DNA from: Paenibacillus sp. OVF10
Lineage (GTDB): Bacteria > Bacillota > Bacilli > Paenibacillales > Paenibacillaceae
DNA: 64,000 bases
Reading direction: 5' to 3'
Assembly: GCA_022836915.1 (NCBI GenBank)
Contig: CP094668.1
Coordinates: forward strand, 3,658,001-3,722,000
How positions within the stretch are numbered: position 1 is the stretch's first letter; each line of letters starts with the position of its first letter. Positions 11,239-20,632 of the stretch are shown piece after piece. The notes below the pieces were generated by a model. It saw only the letters and a list, made by a program, of their open reading frames with translations. It ran no database searches and was not told the origin of the DNA. The translations under genes and the position numbers were made by a program.

Positions 11239-11257
11239 AATAGGAGGGTTCTTGCGG

Positions 11258-12528
11258 ATGGATAACCAAGTCAAGCAAGCGTATGAAGCAGCCAAGGCAT
11301 TGTATGCCCAGCACGGAATTGATACGGACGTGGTACTAAACAAACTCGCGGAGATCAAAGTATCCGTACACTGCTGGCAAGGCGACGATGTCAAAGGCTT
11401 TCTGAATAAAGATGGGGAGTTAACAGGTGGCATTTCCGTTACAGGTCAATATCCGGGGCTGCGACCACACCTGCAGAGCTTCGTAATGATCTGGAGCAAG
11501 CTTTTGCTCTGATTCCCGGCAAACATAAGGTCAATCTGCACGCGATTTACACGGATACAGACGAGCAGGTTGAACTGGATCGGATTGAGCCAAAGCATTA
11601 TGACAACTGGGTGAAATGGGCCAAAGAACAAGGACTTGGTCTGGACTTCAACCCAACATGTTTTTCCCATGAGAAATCAAGTGACGGGTTCACGCTCAGT
11701 CATCCAGACCCTGAGATTCGCAAGTTCTGGATTGATCACTGCAAGGCGTCCCGCCGGATTGGTGCTTACTTTGGGGAACAGCTTGGTCAGACTTGTGTAA
11801 CCAATGTATGGGTACCGGACGGATTCAAGGATAATCCGGTTGACCGGTTGACACCACGCAAACGTCTCAAAGAATCTCTGGATGAAGTATTCGGCGAACC
11901 ACTTAACCCGGAGCACAACCTGGACGCGGTAGAGAGTAAGCTGTTTGGTCTGGGTTCGGAAGCATATGTGGTTGGTTCTCATGAATTCTATATGGGTTAC
12001 GGATTGCAAAATGATACGTTGATCTGTCTTGATGCAGGTCATTTCCATCCAACTGAGGTTATTTCCAATAAACTGTCGTCCTTGTCTCTGTTTACAAGTG
12101 GCATTCTGCTTCACGTAAGTCGCCCGATGCGTTGGGACAGTGACCATGTGGTAATTATGGACGATGAGTTGCTGGAAATTGCCCGTGAACTGGTTCGACA
12201 TGATCTGCTTGCGACCACACATATTGGATTGGATTTCTTTGATGCAAGCATTAACCGTGTAGCTGCATGGGTTGTGGGTACACGTAATACGATCAAAGCC
12301 CTTCTCCGAGCGATGCTCGAACCGGTGGATGCCTTGAAACAAGCCGAGTTGGAAGGAGATTACACCCTGCGTCTCGCGTTAACGGAAGAGTTCAAATCCT
12401 ATCCGTTTGGCGCGATCTGGGACTACTATTGTGCTCAGCAAGGCGTTCCAGTTCGTGAAAAGTGGATCACCGATATCAAAACCTATGAACAAGACGTATT
12501 GCTACAGCGTGAAAAATCATTGGTGTAA
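11258..12528 (+). CDS. rhaA: L-rhamnose isomerase (frameshifted)
   Basis: Converts L-rhamnose to L-rhamnulose in the cytoplasm. It matches RhaA throughout: [62 protein letters not shown] and [20 protein letters not shown]. The start ATG 11258 follows TAGGAGGG. The frame breaks at GGGG 11455-11458; one added G gives [19 protein letters not shown] and a 423-aa protein, close to the family norm. It forms an operon with the preceding aldolase/dehydrogenase. Confidence 0.93.
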
Positions 12529-12548
12529 CCGTATTTATTTTTCGTATA

Positions 12549-12585
12549 AACCACTGTGGAATGAATATTCCATGGTGGTTTTTTT
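12549..12585 (+). terminator. Intrinsic terminator after rhaA
   Basis: AACCACTGTGGAAT / ATTCCATGGTGGTT stem with two wobble or mismatch positions, followed by seven T. Confidence 0.85.
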
Positions 12586-12686
12586 AGCATAATCACTTTG
12601 AAATGCATAAGTAAGGCGATTGCTTCCATACTAGGAATATAGATCCGTATCGCATACGTTTGTCACGCAGAGGAGGAATAATAGAG

Positions 12687-14360
12687 TTGAATCTAGCCCA
12701 CAACAAACTGTATATCGCTGCACTTGGCGGCGTAAATGAAATAGGAAAGAATATGTATTTCATCCAGTACAATCAGGACATCATCGTGATTGACTGTGGT
12801 TCGAAGTTTCCCGATGAGACATTGCCTGGTATTGATCTGATCATTCCGGATGCAGCGTATCTGCTGGAGAACCTGGATAAAGTAAGGGGTCTTGTGGTTA
12901 CCCATGGACATGAAGATCACATTGGTGGCATTCCCTATTTGTTAAAACAAATGAACATCCCGGTGTATGCATCCAGGCTCACTCGCGGGCTGATCGAGCT
13001 TAAACTGAAAGAGCATGGGCTACTGCGCAAGGCGGACCTGCACACGATCGATGCTCACTCCAGCATTAAGCTGGGAGGGATCGAGGTTTCCTTTTTCGCC
13101 ACCAGTCACAGTATACCGGATTGTCTTGGTATCTTTTTTCAGACCCCAGCAGGCAATGTTGTGCATACCGGAGATTTCAAGTTTGATATGTCGCCTGTAC
13201 ATGGACCTTTCCCAGATCTGCACCGCATGGCCGAGATTGGCAAACAGGGTGTCCATATCTTGCTCTCCGAGAGTACCAATGCAGAGAGACCCGGATTTAC
13301 ACCTTCCGAGCGTGTTGTGGGAGACCACATTCTGGATGCCTTTATCCGTGCAAAACAAAAAGTATTTATCTCCACCTTTGCGTCGAATGTCAGCAGGGTA
13401 CAGCAGATTGTGAATGCAGCATTCGAGACGGGACGCAAACTGGCACTGTTGGGCAGAAGTATGGTGAATGTGGTATCGGTGGCCAGTGAATTGGGGTATT
13501 TGCAAGTTCCTGACGGATTGTTGATTGAAGCTATCGATTCGGATCAGTTTCCACCTGAACAAGTCGTTGTATTATGCACTGGTAGCCAGGGAGAAGCGAT
13601 GGCAGCATTGTCACGTTTGGCATCCGGTAAACATCCTCACGTAAGAATTAATGCTGGCGATACTGTTATTATTGCTGCCGGAGCCATTCCGGGCAATGAA
13701 CGAAATCTAGCACATGTAATAGATAACCTGTATGTTCTCGGAGCACGAGTGATATATGGTTCAAGTGGTGCAGCAGGAATGCATGTCTCCGGACACGGCA
13801 GTCAGGAAGAACTCAAATTGATGCTTACTCTGATGAAACCGGATTATCTGATTCCGATCCACGGTGAGTTCCGTATGTTGTATCAGCACAGACTGCTTGC
13901 CGAGTCCGTAGGTATAGAGCGTGATCATGTGTTTATCGTTAATAATGGGGATATGGTCCAATACAAAGACGGCACTGCTTCTTTAGGTCCCAAAGTTGCA
14001 TCAGGCAACAGTCTCGTAGACGGTCTGATTATGGGTGATGTCGGCAATATTGTACTGCGTGATCGCAGGCAACTGTCTTCCGATGGCATGCTGGTGATTG
14101 TGACTACACTGAGCAAAACGGAAAAACAGATGGTCACGTCACCCGAAATTATCTCCAGAGGGTTTATATTCGTTAAGGATTCGGAAGAATTCATGCATGA
14201 GATCCATGAGCTTGTTCTAAACCGGATGGATGAGTTGACCGGGGCTGGGGTGAATCAGTGGAATGTGATCAAAAGAAAGCTGAAAGACGAGATCGGTCAC
14301 TATATTTACGCTCAAACAAAGAGAAGACCTATGATCTTGCCAATTATTATTGAGGTCTGA
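12687..14360 (+). CDS. Ribonuclease J family protein
   Basis: Metallo-beta-lactamase/beta-CASP ribonuclease of 557 aa, the RNase J length. The zinc motif HGHEDH is at residues 73-78, and VVHTGDFKFD, SESTNAERPG and the beta-CASP region follow. RNase J enzymes mature and degrade mRNA and rRNA. The start is taken as TTG 12687 because AGGAGG (12671-12676) sits 10 nt upstream; this makes the N-terminus MNLAHNKLYIAALGGVNEIGKN. Sequence details differ from both J1 and J2 of Bacillus as I recall them, so the paralogue is left open. Apparently monocistronic. Confidence 0.9.
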   Translation: MNLAHNKLYIAALGGVNEIGKNMYFIQYNQDIIVIDCGSKFPDETLPGIDLIIPDAAYLLENLDKVRGLVVTHGHEDHIGGIPYLLKQMNIPVYASRLTRGLIELKLKEHGLLRKADLHTIDAHSSIKLGGIEVSFFATSHSIPDCLGIFFQTPAGNVVHTGDFKFDMSPVHGPFPDLHRMAEIGKQGVHILLSESTNAERPGFTPSERVVGDHILDAFIRAKQKVFISTFASNVSRVQQIVNAAFETGRKLALLGRSMVNVVSVASELGYLQVPDGLLIEAIDSDQFPPEQVVVLCTGSQGEAMAALSRLASGKHPHVRINAGDTVIIAAGAIPGNERNLAHVIDNLYVLGARVIYGSSGAAGMHVSGHGSQEELKLMLTLMKPDYLIPIHGEFRMLYQHRLLAESVGIERDHVFIVNNGDMVQYKDGTASLGPKVASGNSLVDGLIMGDVGNIVLRDRRQLSSDGMLVIVTTLSKTEKQMVTSPEIISRGFIFVKDSEEFMHEIHELVLNRMDELTGAGVNQWNVIKRKLKDEIGHYIYAQTKRRPMILPIIIEV

Positions 14361-14605
14361 GTCAGCAGGGATAGGTATTATCCTTGCCCTGATGGTCTGT
14401 GCAAACGTGTATGTGAAAGTTAAACAGCCTGATGAATGTCGGATCATACTTCTGTATGAACGTCACATTGATATCGGGCTTTTGCTATTACATCGGGAAT
14501 GTACCATAGACGTGCGATAAATGGAGTTGAATCAAATTCGCCATGGGTTTGCGATTCGAAGTATAATAAAAGGTAAACTAGCTAATAGAAATAAGAGGAG
14601 TCTTT

Positions 14606-15589
14606 ATGAATAAAACGATTTCTGATATCGCTCAGATGGCAGGTGTGGCAAAAAGCACGGTCTCTCGCTACCTGAATGGCGGATCGGTTAGTGAGGATAC
14701 ACGCCAGAAGATTGAGCGTATTATCAAACAATACAATTATGTTCCCAACACATTTGCACAGAGTCTGAAGGCAAAGAAGACCAGTATCATCGGTACGGTT
14801 GTGCCACGCCTGGATTCTTTTGCGACATCCCAGACATTGATTGGAATTGATGAAGAACTGCGAAGTAATCAGTATCAAATGCTGATCGCTAATACGAGTC
14901 AGGACATGCAGCGCGAGATTGATGCCATCTATGATTTTGCACGACAGAAGGTGTCGGGTATTATTCTGCTGGCTGCTGAAGTGACTGAAGCACATCTGAA
15001 GGCCGTTGAGGATATACGGATTCCGGTGTTATTGGTGGGGCAGCAGCATGAGCAACTGCACAGTCTGGTTCACAATGATGATCAGGCAGGTTATGAGATG
15101 GGCAGATATGTCGTCGAACAAGGTCACCGCAAGATCGTGTATATGGGAGTTAGCGAGAAGGATCGGGCGGTAGGGTTCTATCGTAAACAAGGATTCCAGC
15201 GAGCAATCGCCGAGTGTGGTGGATGTGAAGTGAAGTATTATGAGACAAGCTTTAAGATGTCTGAAGCCATCGTTACCGCTGAAGCCATTCTGAAAGAAAT
15301 CACACCAACGATCATTGTAGGGGCTACGGACAATATTGCACTGGGAGTGATGAAGATTGCGTTCTCCAATAAAATCCGCATACCGCAAGATTTGTCTGTT
15401 ACCGGATTTGGCGGATATGATATTACGGAGATGATTCACCCCACGCTTACTACTGTGAAGTATCATTATTTGCAGGCAGGGAAAGTAGCCGCGAATCACA
15501 TTATTCGTCTGGTCAAAGGCGAGTCGGTGGAGGAACGAACAACACTGGACGTAGAACTAATTCCTCGAGAAAGCGTTGACAAACTATAA
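14606..15589 (+). CDS. scrR: LacI-family regulator, probable sucrose repressor
   Basis: N-terminal LacI helix-turn-helix (ISDIAQMAGVAKSTVSRYLNG, residues 4-24, with hinge helix to ~60), then a periplasmic-binding-protein-like effector domain; 327 aa. It lies immediately upstream of scrB and scrA, and two GAACCGGTTC-type palindromes flank the intergenic region, so it most likely represses the sucrose genes and perhaps itself. ATG 14606 follows a GAGGAG ribosome binding site. A TATAAT at 14562-14567 is the likely -10. The ligand cannot be read from sequence; sucrose-6-phosphate, sucrose or fructose would fit. Confidence 0.85.
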   Translation: MNKTISDIAQMAGVAKSTVSRYLNGGSVSEDTRQKIERIIKQYNYVPNTFAQSLKAKKTSIIGTVVPRLDSFATSQTLIGIDEELRSNQYQMLIANTSQDMQREIDAIYDFARQKVSGIILLAAEVTEAHLKAVEDIRIPVLLVGQQHEQLHSLVHNDDQAGYEMGRYVVEQGHRKIVYMGVSEKDRAVGFYRKQGFQRAIAECGGCEVKYYETSFKMSEAIVTAEAILKEITPTIIVGATDNIALGVMKIAFSNKIRIPQDLSVTGFGGYDITEMIHPTLTTVKYHYLQAGKVAANHIIRLVKGESVEERTTLDVELIPRESVDKL

Positions 15590-15603
15590 AAACATCCTTT
15601 ATG

Positions 15604-15690
15604 ATAATTCCATCGAACCGGTTCCATTGCGAATATCCAATATGGATATGTGAACACGGGCAGGCATTAATGCCATATGGAATTATTTTT
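15604..15690 (+). terminator. Putative terminator of scrR with a long, structured loop
   Basis: ATAATTCCAT (15604-15613) pairs perfectly with ATGGAATTAT (15677-15686), which runs into a T tract. The ~63-nt loop holds two further palindromes (ATATCC…GGATAT and GGCATTAATGCC). Confidence 0.5.
15615..15624. promoter_or_regulatory. ScrR operator O1
   Basis: GAACCGGTTC, a perfect LacI-family-style palindrome, 26 bp after the scrR stop. Its centre is 88 bp from that of the second site, close to a whole number of helical turns, which would allow DNA looping. Confidence 0.6.
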
Positions 15691-15719
15691 TTGCGTCCAT
15701 TGGAACCGGTTCCTATATT
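15691..15719 (+). promoter_or_regulatory. scrBA promoter with operator O2 in the spacer
   Basis: TTGCGT (15691-15696), 17 bp, TATATT (15714-15719). GGAACCGGTTCC (15702-15713) lies entirely inside the spacer, so bound repressor would exclude RNA polymerase. Confidence 0.7.
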
Positions 15720-15728
15720 TGATTTTCG

Positions 15729-15912
15729 TATAAGTTAAATAAGAAATAAACATTTACGGAGAGGGCAGAAAAAATCTGAAGAAACGTAGTGTTCGCCTTT
15801 AGCACCGGATTTCACCCTTTAGAAAAGGGATCAGGAAATCTGGGGATAACAGCGATCTGAGGATTGTTCTGCCATCGTAGTTTCAGTGTGAAATTTCTTG
15901 GTCTAACTTATA
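15729..15912 (+). repeat. Structured dispersed repeat, copy A (in the scrBA 5' leader)
   Basis: 184-bp member of the family described at 25441. It has TATAAGTTA-type termini and the conserved core blocks GGAGAGGGCAGAAAAAATCT and TCTGGGGATAACAGCGAT. It lies between the scrBA promoter and the scrB ribosome binding site, so it is transcribed as part of the leader. Confidence 0.8.
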
Positions 15913-15934
15913 TAAGCAAGAATGGAGAACAGCT

Positions 15935-17410
15935 ATGAAAATGACTAGAGAGCAACGCTACAGACGAATTGAGCAAGCGGAGCCTGGAGAGATTGCGAAG
16001 CTTGAAGCACAGATATCCGTATGTCCTTGGCGACAGAGTTATCACATTCAGCCTATAACAGGTCTGCTTAATGATCCTAACGGCTTTGCATATTATCAAG
16101 GCTATTATCATCTGTTCTATCAGTGGTTTCCACTTGGAACAGAACATGGCATGAAATACTGGTATCATACCCGCTCGAAGAATCTGGTGAACTGGGAAAA
16201 TGTCGGGATTGGAATTGAACCGGGTGGCAGGTATGACTCACACGGATCTTATTCCGGCAGTGCGATTGAAAAAGACGGCAAGCTGCACTTTCTATACACG
16301 GGCAATACGAGGGATGAGGCTTGGGTCAGACATCCGTATCAATGCTTGGCAGTTATGGATGAAAGCGGTTCAGTAGCCAAACTGAATGATCCAGTGATCT
16401 CATCTGTGCCAGACGGATACACGGAACACTTCAGAGATCCCAAAGTGTGGCAACAAGGGGACACGTATTATTGTGTAATTGGTGCGCAGAGAACAGATGA
16501 GACGGGATGTACAGTGCTGTATCGCTCAACAGATCTGAAGAACTGGGAGTTTCTTGGTGAAATTCGTACGCAATTAACCTTCTTTGGCTACATGTGGGAG
16601 TGCCCGGATTATATGGAGATGGACGGGAGAGGTGTACTTGTCTTTTCCCCACAAGGGTTAGATGGTACGGGAGATCATTATCAGAATATTTTTCAGTCCG
16701 GTTATCTGATCGGTGAGCTGCTTAATCTCCAGACGAGAGAGTTCAATCATGGTGAATTTCAGGAGTTGGATCGTGGATTCGACTTCTATGCTCCGCAAAC
16801 CATGCAGGGTCCGGACGGAAGACGTATTCTGGTTGGTTGGATGGGACTCCCCGACCTGGCGTATCCGACAGACGATAATGGTTGGGCTCATTGCCTGACC
16901 ATTCCTCGGCAGTTGACACTCCGAGACGGGAAGTTAATTCAACAACCTGTTGCAGAGATGGTGCAATTGCGTCAGCAGGATAAAGGCACACATATTCGCG
17001 CAACGATTGACAATGAGAGTCTGTCTTTCACTGGTTTTAATGGGATTGCCTATGAGCTGATATGTGAGATAAGCCATGTAGATGCACAGGTTGTAGGCAT
17101 CGAATTCCGGGCCAATGGAGCTGAAAAAACGGTTCTTTTATATGATCGAATTCAGCAGAAAGTTGTCTTGGATCGGACGATGTCAGGTACCAAGCTGGCA
17201 GAGCAGAATGGCGTTGTACGACAGTGCACACTTACTGCGGACGTGATTAAGTTCCATCTGTTCGTAGATGCATCCTCGGTCGAGATCTTTGTGAACGATG
17301 GGGAAGAGGTCTTTACCAGCCGCATTTTCCCAAGCCGGGACAGCGTGGACATTTGTTTCTTTGCACGTGGAGGCAAAGCTGATTTTGAAGCAACAAAATG
17401 GGATTATTAA
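15935..17410 (+). CDS. scrB: GH32 sucrose-6-phosphate hydrolase
   Basis: 491-aa cytoplasmic GH32 enzyme that hydrolyses sucrose-6-phosphate (made by the PTS permease) to glucose-6-phosphate and fructose. Family motifs are all visible: LLNDPNGF with the nucleophile Asp, the RDPK transition-state Asp segment, and WECPDY with the acid/base Glu. A C-terminal beta-sandwich follows (SSVEIFVNDGEEVFTSRIFP). ATG 15935 follows GGAG at 15924-15927. scrA starts 26 bp downstream. No signal peptide, consistent with an intracellular phosphorylated substrate. Confidence 0.93.
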   Translation: MKMTREQRYRRIEQAEPGEIAKLEAQISVCPWRQSYHIQPITGLLNDPNGFAYYQGYYHLFYQWFPLGTEHGMKYWYHTRSKNLVNWENVGIGIEPGGRYDSHGSYSGSAIEKDGKLHFLYTGNTRDEAWVRHPYQCLAVMDESGSVAKLNDPVISSVPDGYTEHFRDPKVWQQGDTYYCVIGAQRTDETGCTVLYRSTDLKNWEFLGEIRTQLTFFGYMWECPDYMEMDGRGVLVFSPQGLDGTGDHYQNIFQSGYLIGELLNLQTREFNHGEFQELDRGFDFYAPQTMQGPDGRRILVGWMGLPDLAYPTDDNGWAHCLTIPRQLTLRDGKLIQQPVAEMVQLRQQDKGTHIRATIDNESLSFTGFNGIAYELICEISHVDAQVVGIEFRANGAEKTVLLYDRIQQKVVLDRTMSGTKLAEQNGVVRQCTLTADVIKFHLFVDASSVEIFVNDGEEVFTSRIFPSRDSVDICFFARGGKADFEATKWDY

Positions 17411-17436
17411 GTATTTCGTGAGAGGAATGAGATAAC

Positions 17437-19417
17437 ATGTCGGAGAATCAACGGATTGCCCAGGAAGTCATTCATGCCATCGGGGGCAAAGAGAATATTG
17501 CATCATTTGCACATTGTGCAACACGTCTTCGCATCATGGTGAAAGATAAAGAGAAGATTGATCAGAAAACGGTCGAGAACATCGAGAAGGTGAAAGGGCT
17601 TTTTTCAACTCGGGTCAATATCAGATTATCTTTGGTACGGGAACGGTGAATCGAATCTTTGAAGAGGTCGAGAAGCTGGGAATCGAAGGATCGTCCAAGG
17701 ATGATGTGAAGAGTCAGGGAAAAAGGAAGGAAACGCTTTTCAGCGGGCTATCCGCACATTTGGTGACGTATTTGTACCCATCATTCCCGTACTGGTAGCT
17801 ACAGGTTTGTTCATGGGATTGCGCGGATTACTTACCCAGAATGAAATTTTGGCGTTGTTCGGTGCAACACCTGATGATATCTCGGCCAATTTCCTGTTGT
17901 TCACTCAGATTCTGACGGATACGGCCTTTGCATTTCTGCCTGCACTTGTAGCGTGGTCCGCATTCCGTGTATTCGGCGGAAGTCCGGTGCTTGGTATCGT
18001 ACTGGGGTTAATGCTTGTCAACCCGGCATTACCCAATGCTTACGCGGTGGCAGATGGATCAGCACAGCCGCTGCATATGTTCGGTTTTATACCTGTCGTG
18101 GGTTATCAGGGATCGGTTCTGCCCGCGTTCTTCGTAGGTTTGATTGGAGCCAAGTTTGAGAAGGTACTAAGAAGACGGGTGCCTGAGGCACTGGACTTAA
18201 TTCTGACTCCTTTTATTACATTAACGGTTATGATTACGCTTGGACTATTCGCGATTGGTCCCGTGTTCCATTCCCTAGAAGAGTGGGTGCTGCATGGAAC
18301 AACTGCCGTATTGGATCTTCCGTTTGGCATCGCAGGTATTATCATTGGATTCTTCCATCAGATTATTGTCGTTACCGGTGTACATCACATCTTTAATTTC
18401 CTGGAGATTCAGCTACTGGAGAAGACGGGATTTAACCCGTTCAACGCGATCATCACCTGTGCCATGGCAGCACAAGGAGCCGCTTGTCTTGCCGTAGGTC
18501 TGAAGACCAAAAATATGAAACTCAAAGCACTCGCATTACCTTCGTCTTTGTCCGCATTTCTGGGCATAACCGAACCAGCCATCTTCGGTGTTAACTTGCG
18601 TTATATGAAACCATTTATTATGGGACTGGTTGGTGGTGGTGTAGGTGGTTTTATCGCTTCCTTGTTCCATCTGCAAGGTACAGGCATGGCTGTAACGGTT
18701 ATTCCCGGTACACTGCTCTATCTGAACAGCCAACTGCCGTTGTATATCTTGTCCAACGTAGTTGCCATGGCGATTGCATTTGCACTTACCTGGTTCTTTG
18801 GATATAAGGATCAACCGGTTGCAGAAGAAGCGGTGAGCCATGAAAACAGTGGAGTAACATCAACTGAAGTTAAAGCAGAGGAATCTAATCCGCGTATTAG
18901 TTCAGTTACCGATGCCGTTACAAGCAATCGTCCTAAGGTAGATTTTCTCGAAATCGCTTCGCCAATGAACGGTACCGTCGTTGCTCTGGAGCAGGTTCCT
19001 GACCCGGCGTTCTCGGAAAAACACATGGGTGAGGGCATTGCCATTGAGCCATCAGAAGGTAAGGTGTATGCACCGTTTGATGGTGTCATCGCACATGTCA
19101 TGAACAAGAGTAAACATGCGGTGATTCTGGAGCATGCGACAGGTGTACAGATGCTGGTTCATATCGGAATTAATACGGTTGGACTAAAAGGAAACGGTTT
19201 TACCGCACATGTGAATAGCGGAGATCGTGTAACTGCAGGACAATTGTTGATTGAATTTGACATGGATGTCATTCAGGCTGCGGGTCTGCCAGTGATTACA
19301 CCTGTGTTGATCCCAAGTGGAAACGAAGCGATAGCAACTGTTACAGCGACGTCAATAGGTCATGTTCAAGCCAATGGGGAAGTGGTACTTGTAGTGAAAT
19401 TTACTGAGCCACAATAG
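17437..19417 (+). CDS. scrA: Sucrose-type PTS permease, EIIBCA (two frameshifts)
   Basis: Membrane permease that imports and phosphorylates its sugar. Domain order is EIIB (residues ~1-85, phospho-Cys27 in FAHCATRL), EIIC (~105-450, about ten membrane segments; GITEPAIFGVNLR) and EIIA at the C-terminus (VEGTV-like SPMNGTVVALEQVPDPAF and active-site His in MLVHIGINTV). The frame breaks at T6 17600-17605 (repair gives GLFFNSGQYQIIFGTGTVN) and at A5 17720-17724 (repair gives GKKEGNAFQRAIRTFGDVFV). The corrected length is ~660 aa. Sucrose specificity is inferred from scrB and scrR next door. Confidence 0.88.
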
Positions 19418-19430
19418 AGGTGTGTAAAGT

Positions 19431-19470
19431 GGGAAGCGGGTAGAGATGTATCTCTCCCGTTTCCCTTTTT
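19431..19470 (+). terminator. Intrinsic terminator after scrA
   Basis: GGGAAGCGGG…CCCGTTTCCC stem with nested AGAGAT/ATCTCT and five T. Confidence 0.85.
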
Positions 19471-19602
19471 GTGTGCGCGATAAGAAATCAAAGAAAACAG
19501 ATCATCAATAATCTAATTAAACAAAGAGTTCCAGCACACAAGGTAACACCAGTTTACGGTTATCCAATCGACGCCCTATAAAAACAAACGTTAATCGTGA
19601 TC

Positions 19603-20502
19603 CTACAGACCAGCGTGACGTTTCAGTCGCTCTGCAATCTGCATTAGATCTTCCGCGGATATCCCTGGCGCAAATTCTTCCGGCAGATCAGGCAGCTCAG
19701 GTACTGGCCCTCCATACCCCGGCAAGCCGGCAAAAGCCTCCAGTTTACCACCATCGGTTGGGTGTGTTCCTTTCCAAATCTGAGCAATGCCCTGATAATC
19801 CTTGTCACTAAACGTGTACAGTCTGCGGTGCTCGCCCATGGCTTCCCATTTTCTTGTCGTTTCAAAAGCTTTGTTATCCAGTCGAGGAATAGGGAACATC
19901 TTCGTTACATCCACACCCGTTGCAATCTCCAATGCCTTGGCATACGCCAGAACGTGCACACCTCCACGTACAAGCAGGTATCCTGTCATTTCTCGGGCTG
20001 TTTTGTTGTCCGTCATTTCGTAGACTCTCATTTTGTGAGTTCTTGCTCCGCATTCAAGAAAGAAATTATGCAGCAGATCAAAGATCAGATTGCCACTGCT
20101 TACGACATATGAACCATTCCAGGGTCTTCCCATGGAGTCATAAGGGAGCGCTGTCTGGGCAGATTCGATAAAGTGTGACGTCATCCGTGCGTCTTTTCCA
20201 ACACGCAGTGGTGTGGAGTCTGGGTCACCTGGTGATGTTGAACCTTCAAGCATCAGGTTAATCGTATTGGCGACAAGTTCGACATGGCCGAATTCCTCCG
20301 CGGTAATACTTGCAACAATGTCATAAAAGGGACGCAGCTTGGATCTGCCTCTGAAATTAAATGACTGAAACATATAGTTATTTAATGTTGACATTTCCCC
20401 GAACTTTCCACCAAGCAACTCCTGAACTGCACTAGCTCCATTAGGGTCCGGATTATTGGATATGGGTAGTTCGATGGCAAGACGGTCTACACGTTTAAAC
20501 AT
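19603..20502 (-). CDS. Manganese catalase
   Basis: Dinuclear-Mn catalase (non-haem) of 299 aa, which disproportionates hydrogen peroxide. The four-helix-bundle ligand segments are visible: AEEFGHVELVANTINLM with a Glu…His pair, and the HNFFLECGARTHKM…REMTGYLLVRGGVHVLAY region with the second Glu/His set. The C-terminus is the usual proline-rich tail (GPVPELPDLPEEFAPG). The start is ATG at 20502 with GAGGGGA upstream; a longer TTG-initiated frame has no support. It is transcribed alone, convergent with scrA. Confidence 0.92.
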   Translation of the reverse strand: MFKRVDRLAIELPISNNPDPNGASAVQELLGGKFGEMSTLNNYMFQSFNFRGRSKLRPFYDIVASITAEEFGHVELVANTINLMLEGSTSPGDPDSTPLRVGKDARMTSHFIESAQTALPYDSMGRPWNGSYVVSSGNLIFDLLHNFFLECGARTHKMRVYEMTDNKTAREMTGYLLVRGGVHVLAYAKALEIATGVDVTKMFPIPRLDNKAFETTRKWEAMGEHRRLYTFSDKDYQGIAQIWKGTHPTDGGKLEAFAGLPGYGGPVPELPDLPEEFAPGISAEDLMQIAERLKRHAGL

Positions 20503-20574
20503 GACATTTCCCCTCAATCCTAGTTAGTGTAAAGGTATGAAGGGGCACTTGTACGTTATTCGATCATTTGTGAA

Positions 20575-20622
20575 ACAAAAACAAAACGTTCTGCCAGAGC
20601 TTAAAGTTCTGAACAGAACGTT
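20575..20622 (-). terminator. Intrinsic terminator of the GH5 endoglucanase gene
   Basis: On the minus strand AACGTTCTG (20622-20614) pairs with CAGAACGTT (20593-20585) and is followed by a T-rich tract. Confidence 0.8.
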
Positions 20623-20632
20623 AGATGAGTTC

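Noticed and set aside
11677..12342. 221-codon open frame on the minus strand inside rhaA
   Set aside because: It lies opposite a strongly matching isomerase gene, has no family features or ribosome binding site, and its composition mirrors the codon pattern of the sense gene.
17437..17649. Separate stand-alone EIIB protein
   Set aside because: The apparent stop follows a frame break in a T run; repair continues directly into EIIC as in the standard EIIBCA permease.
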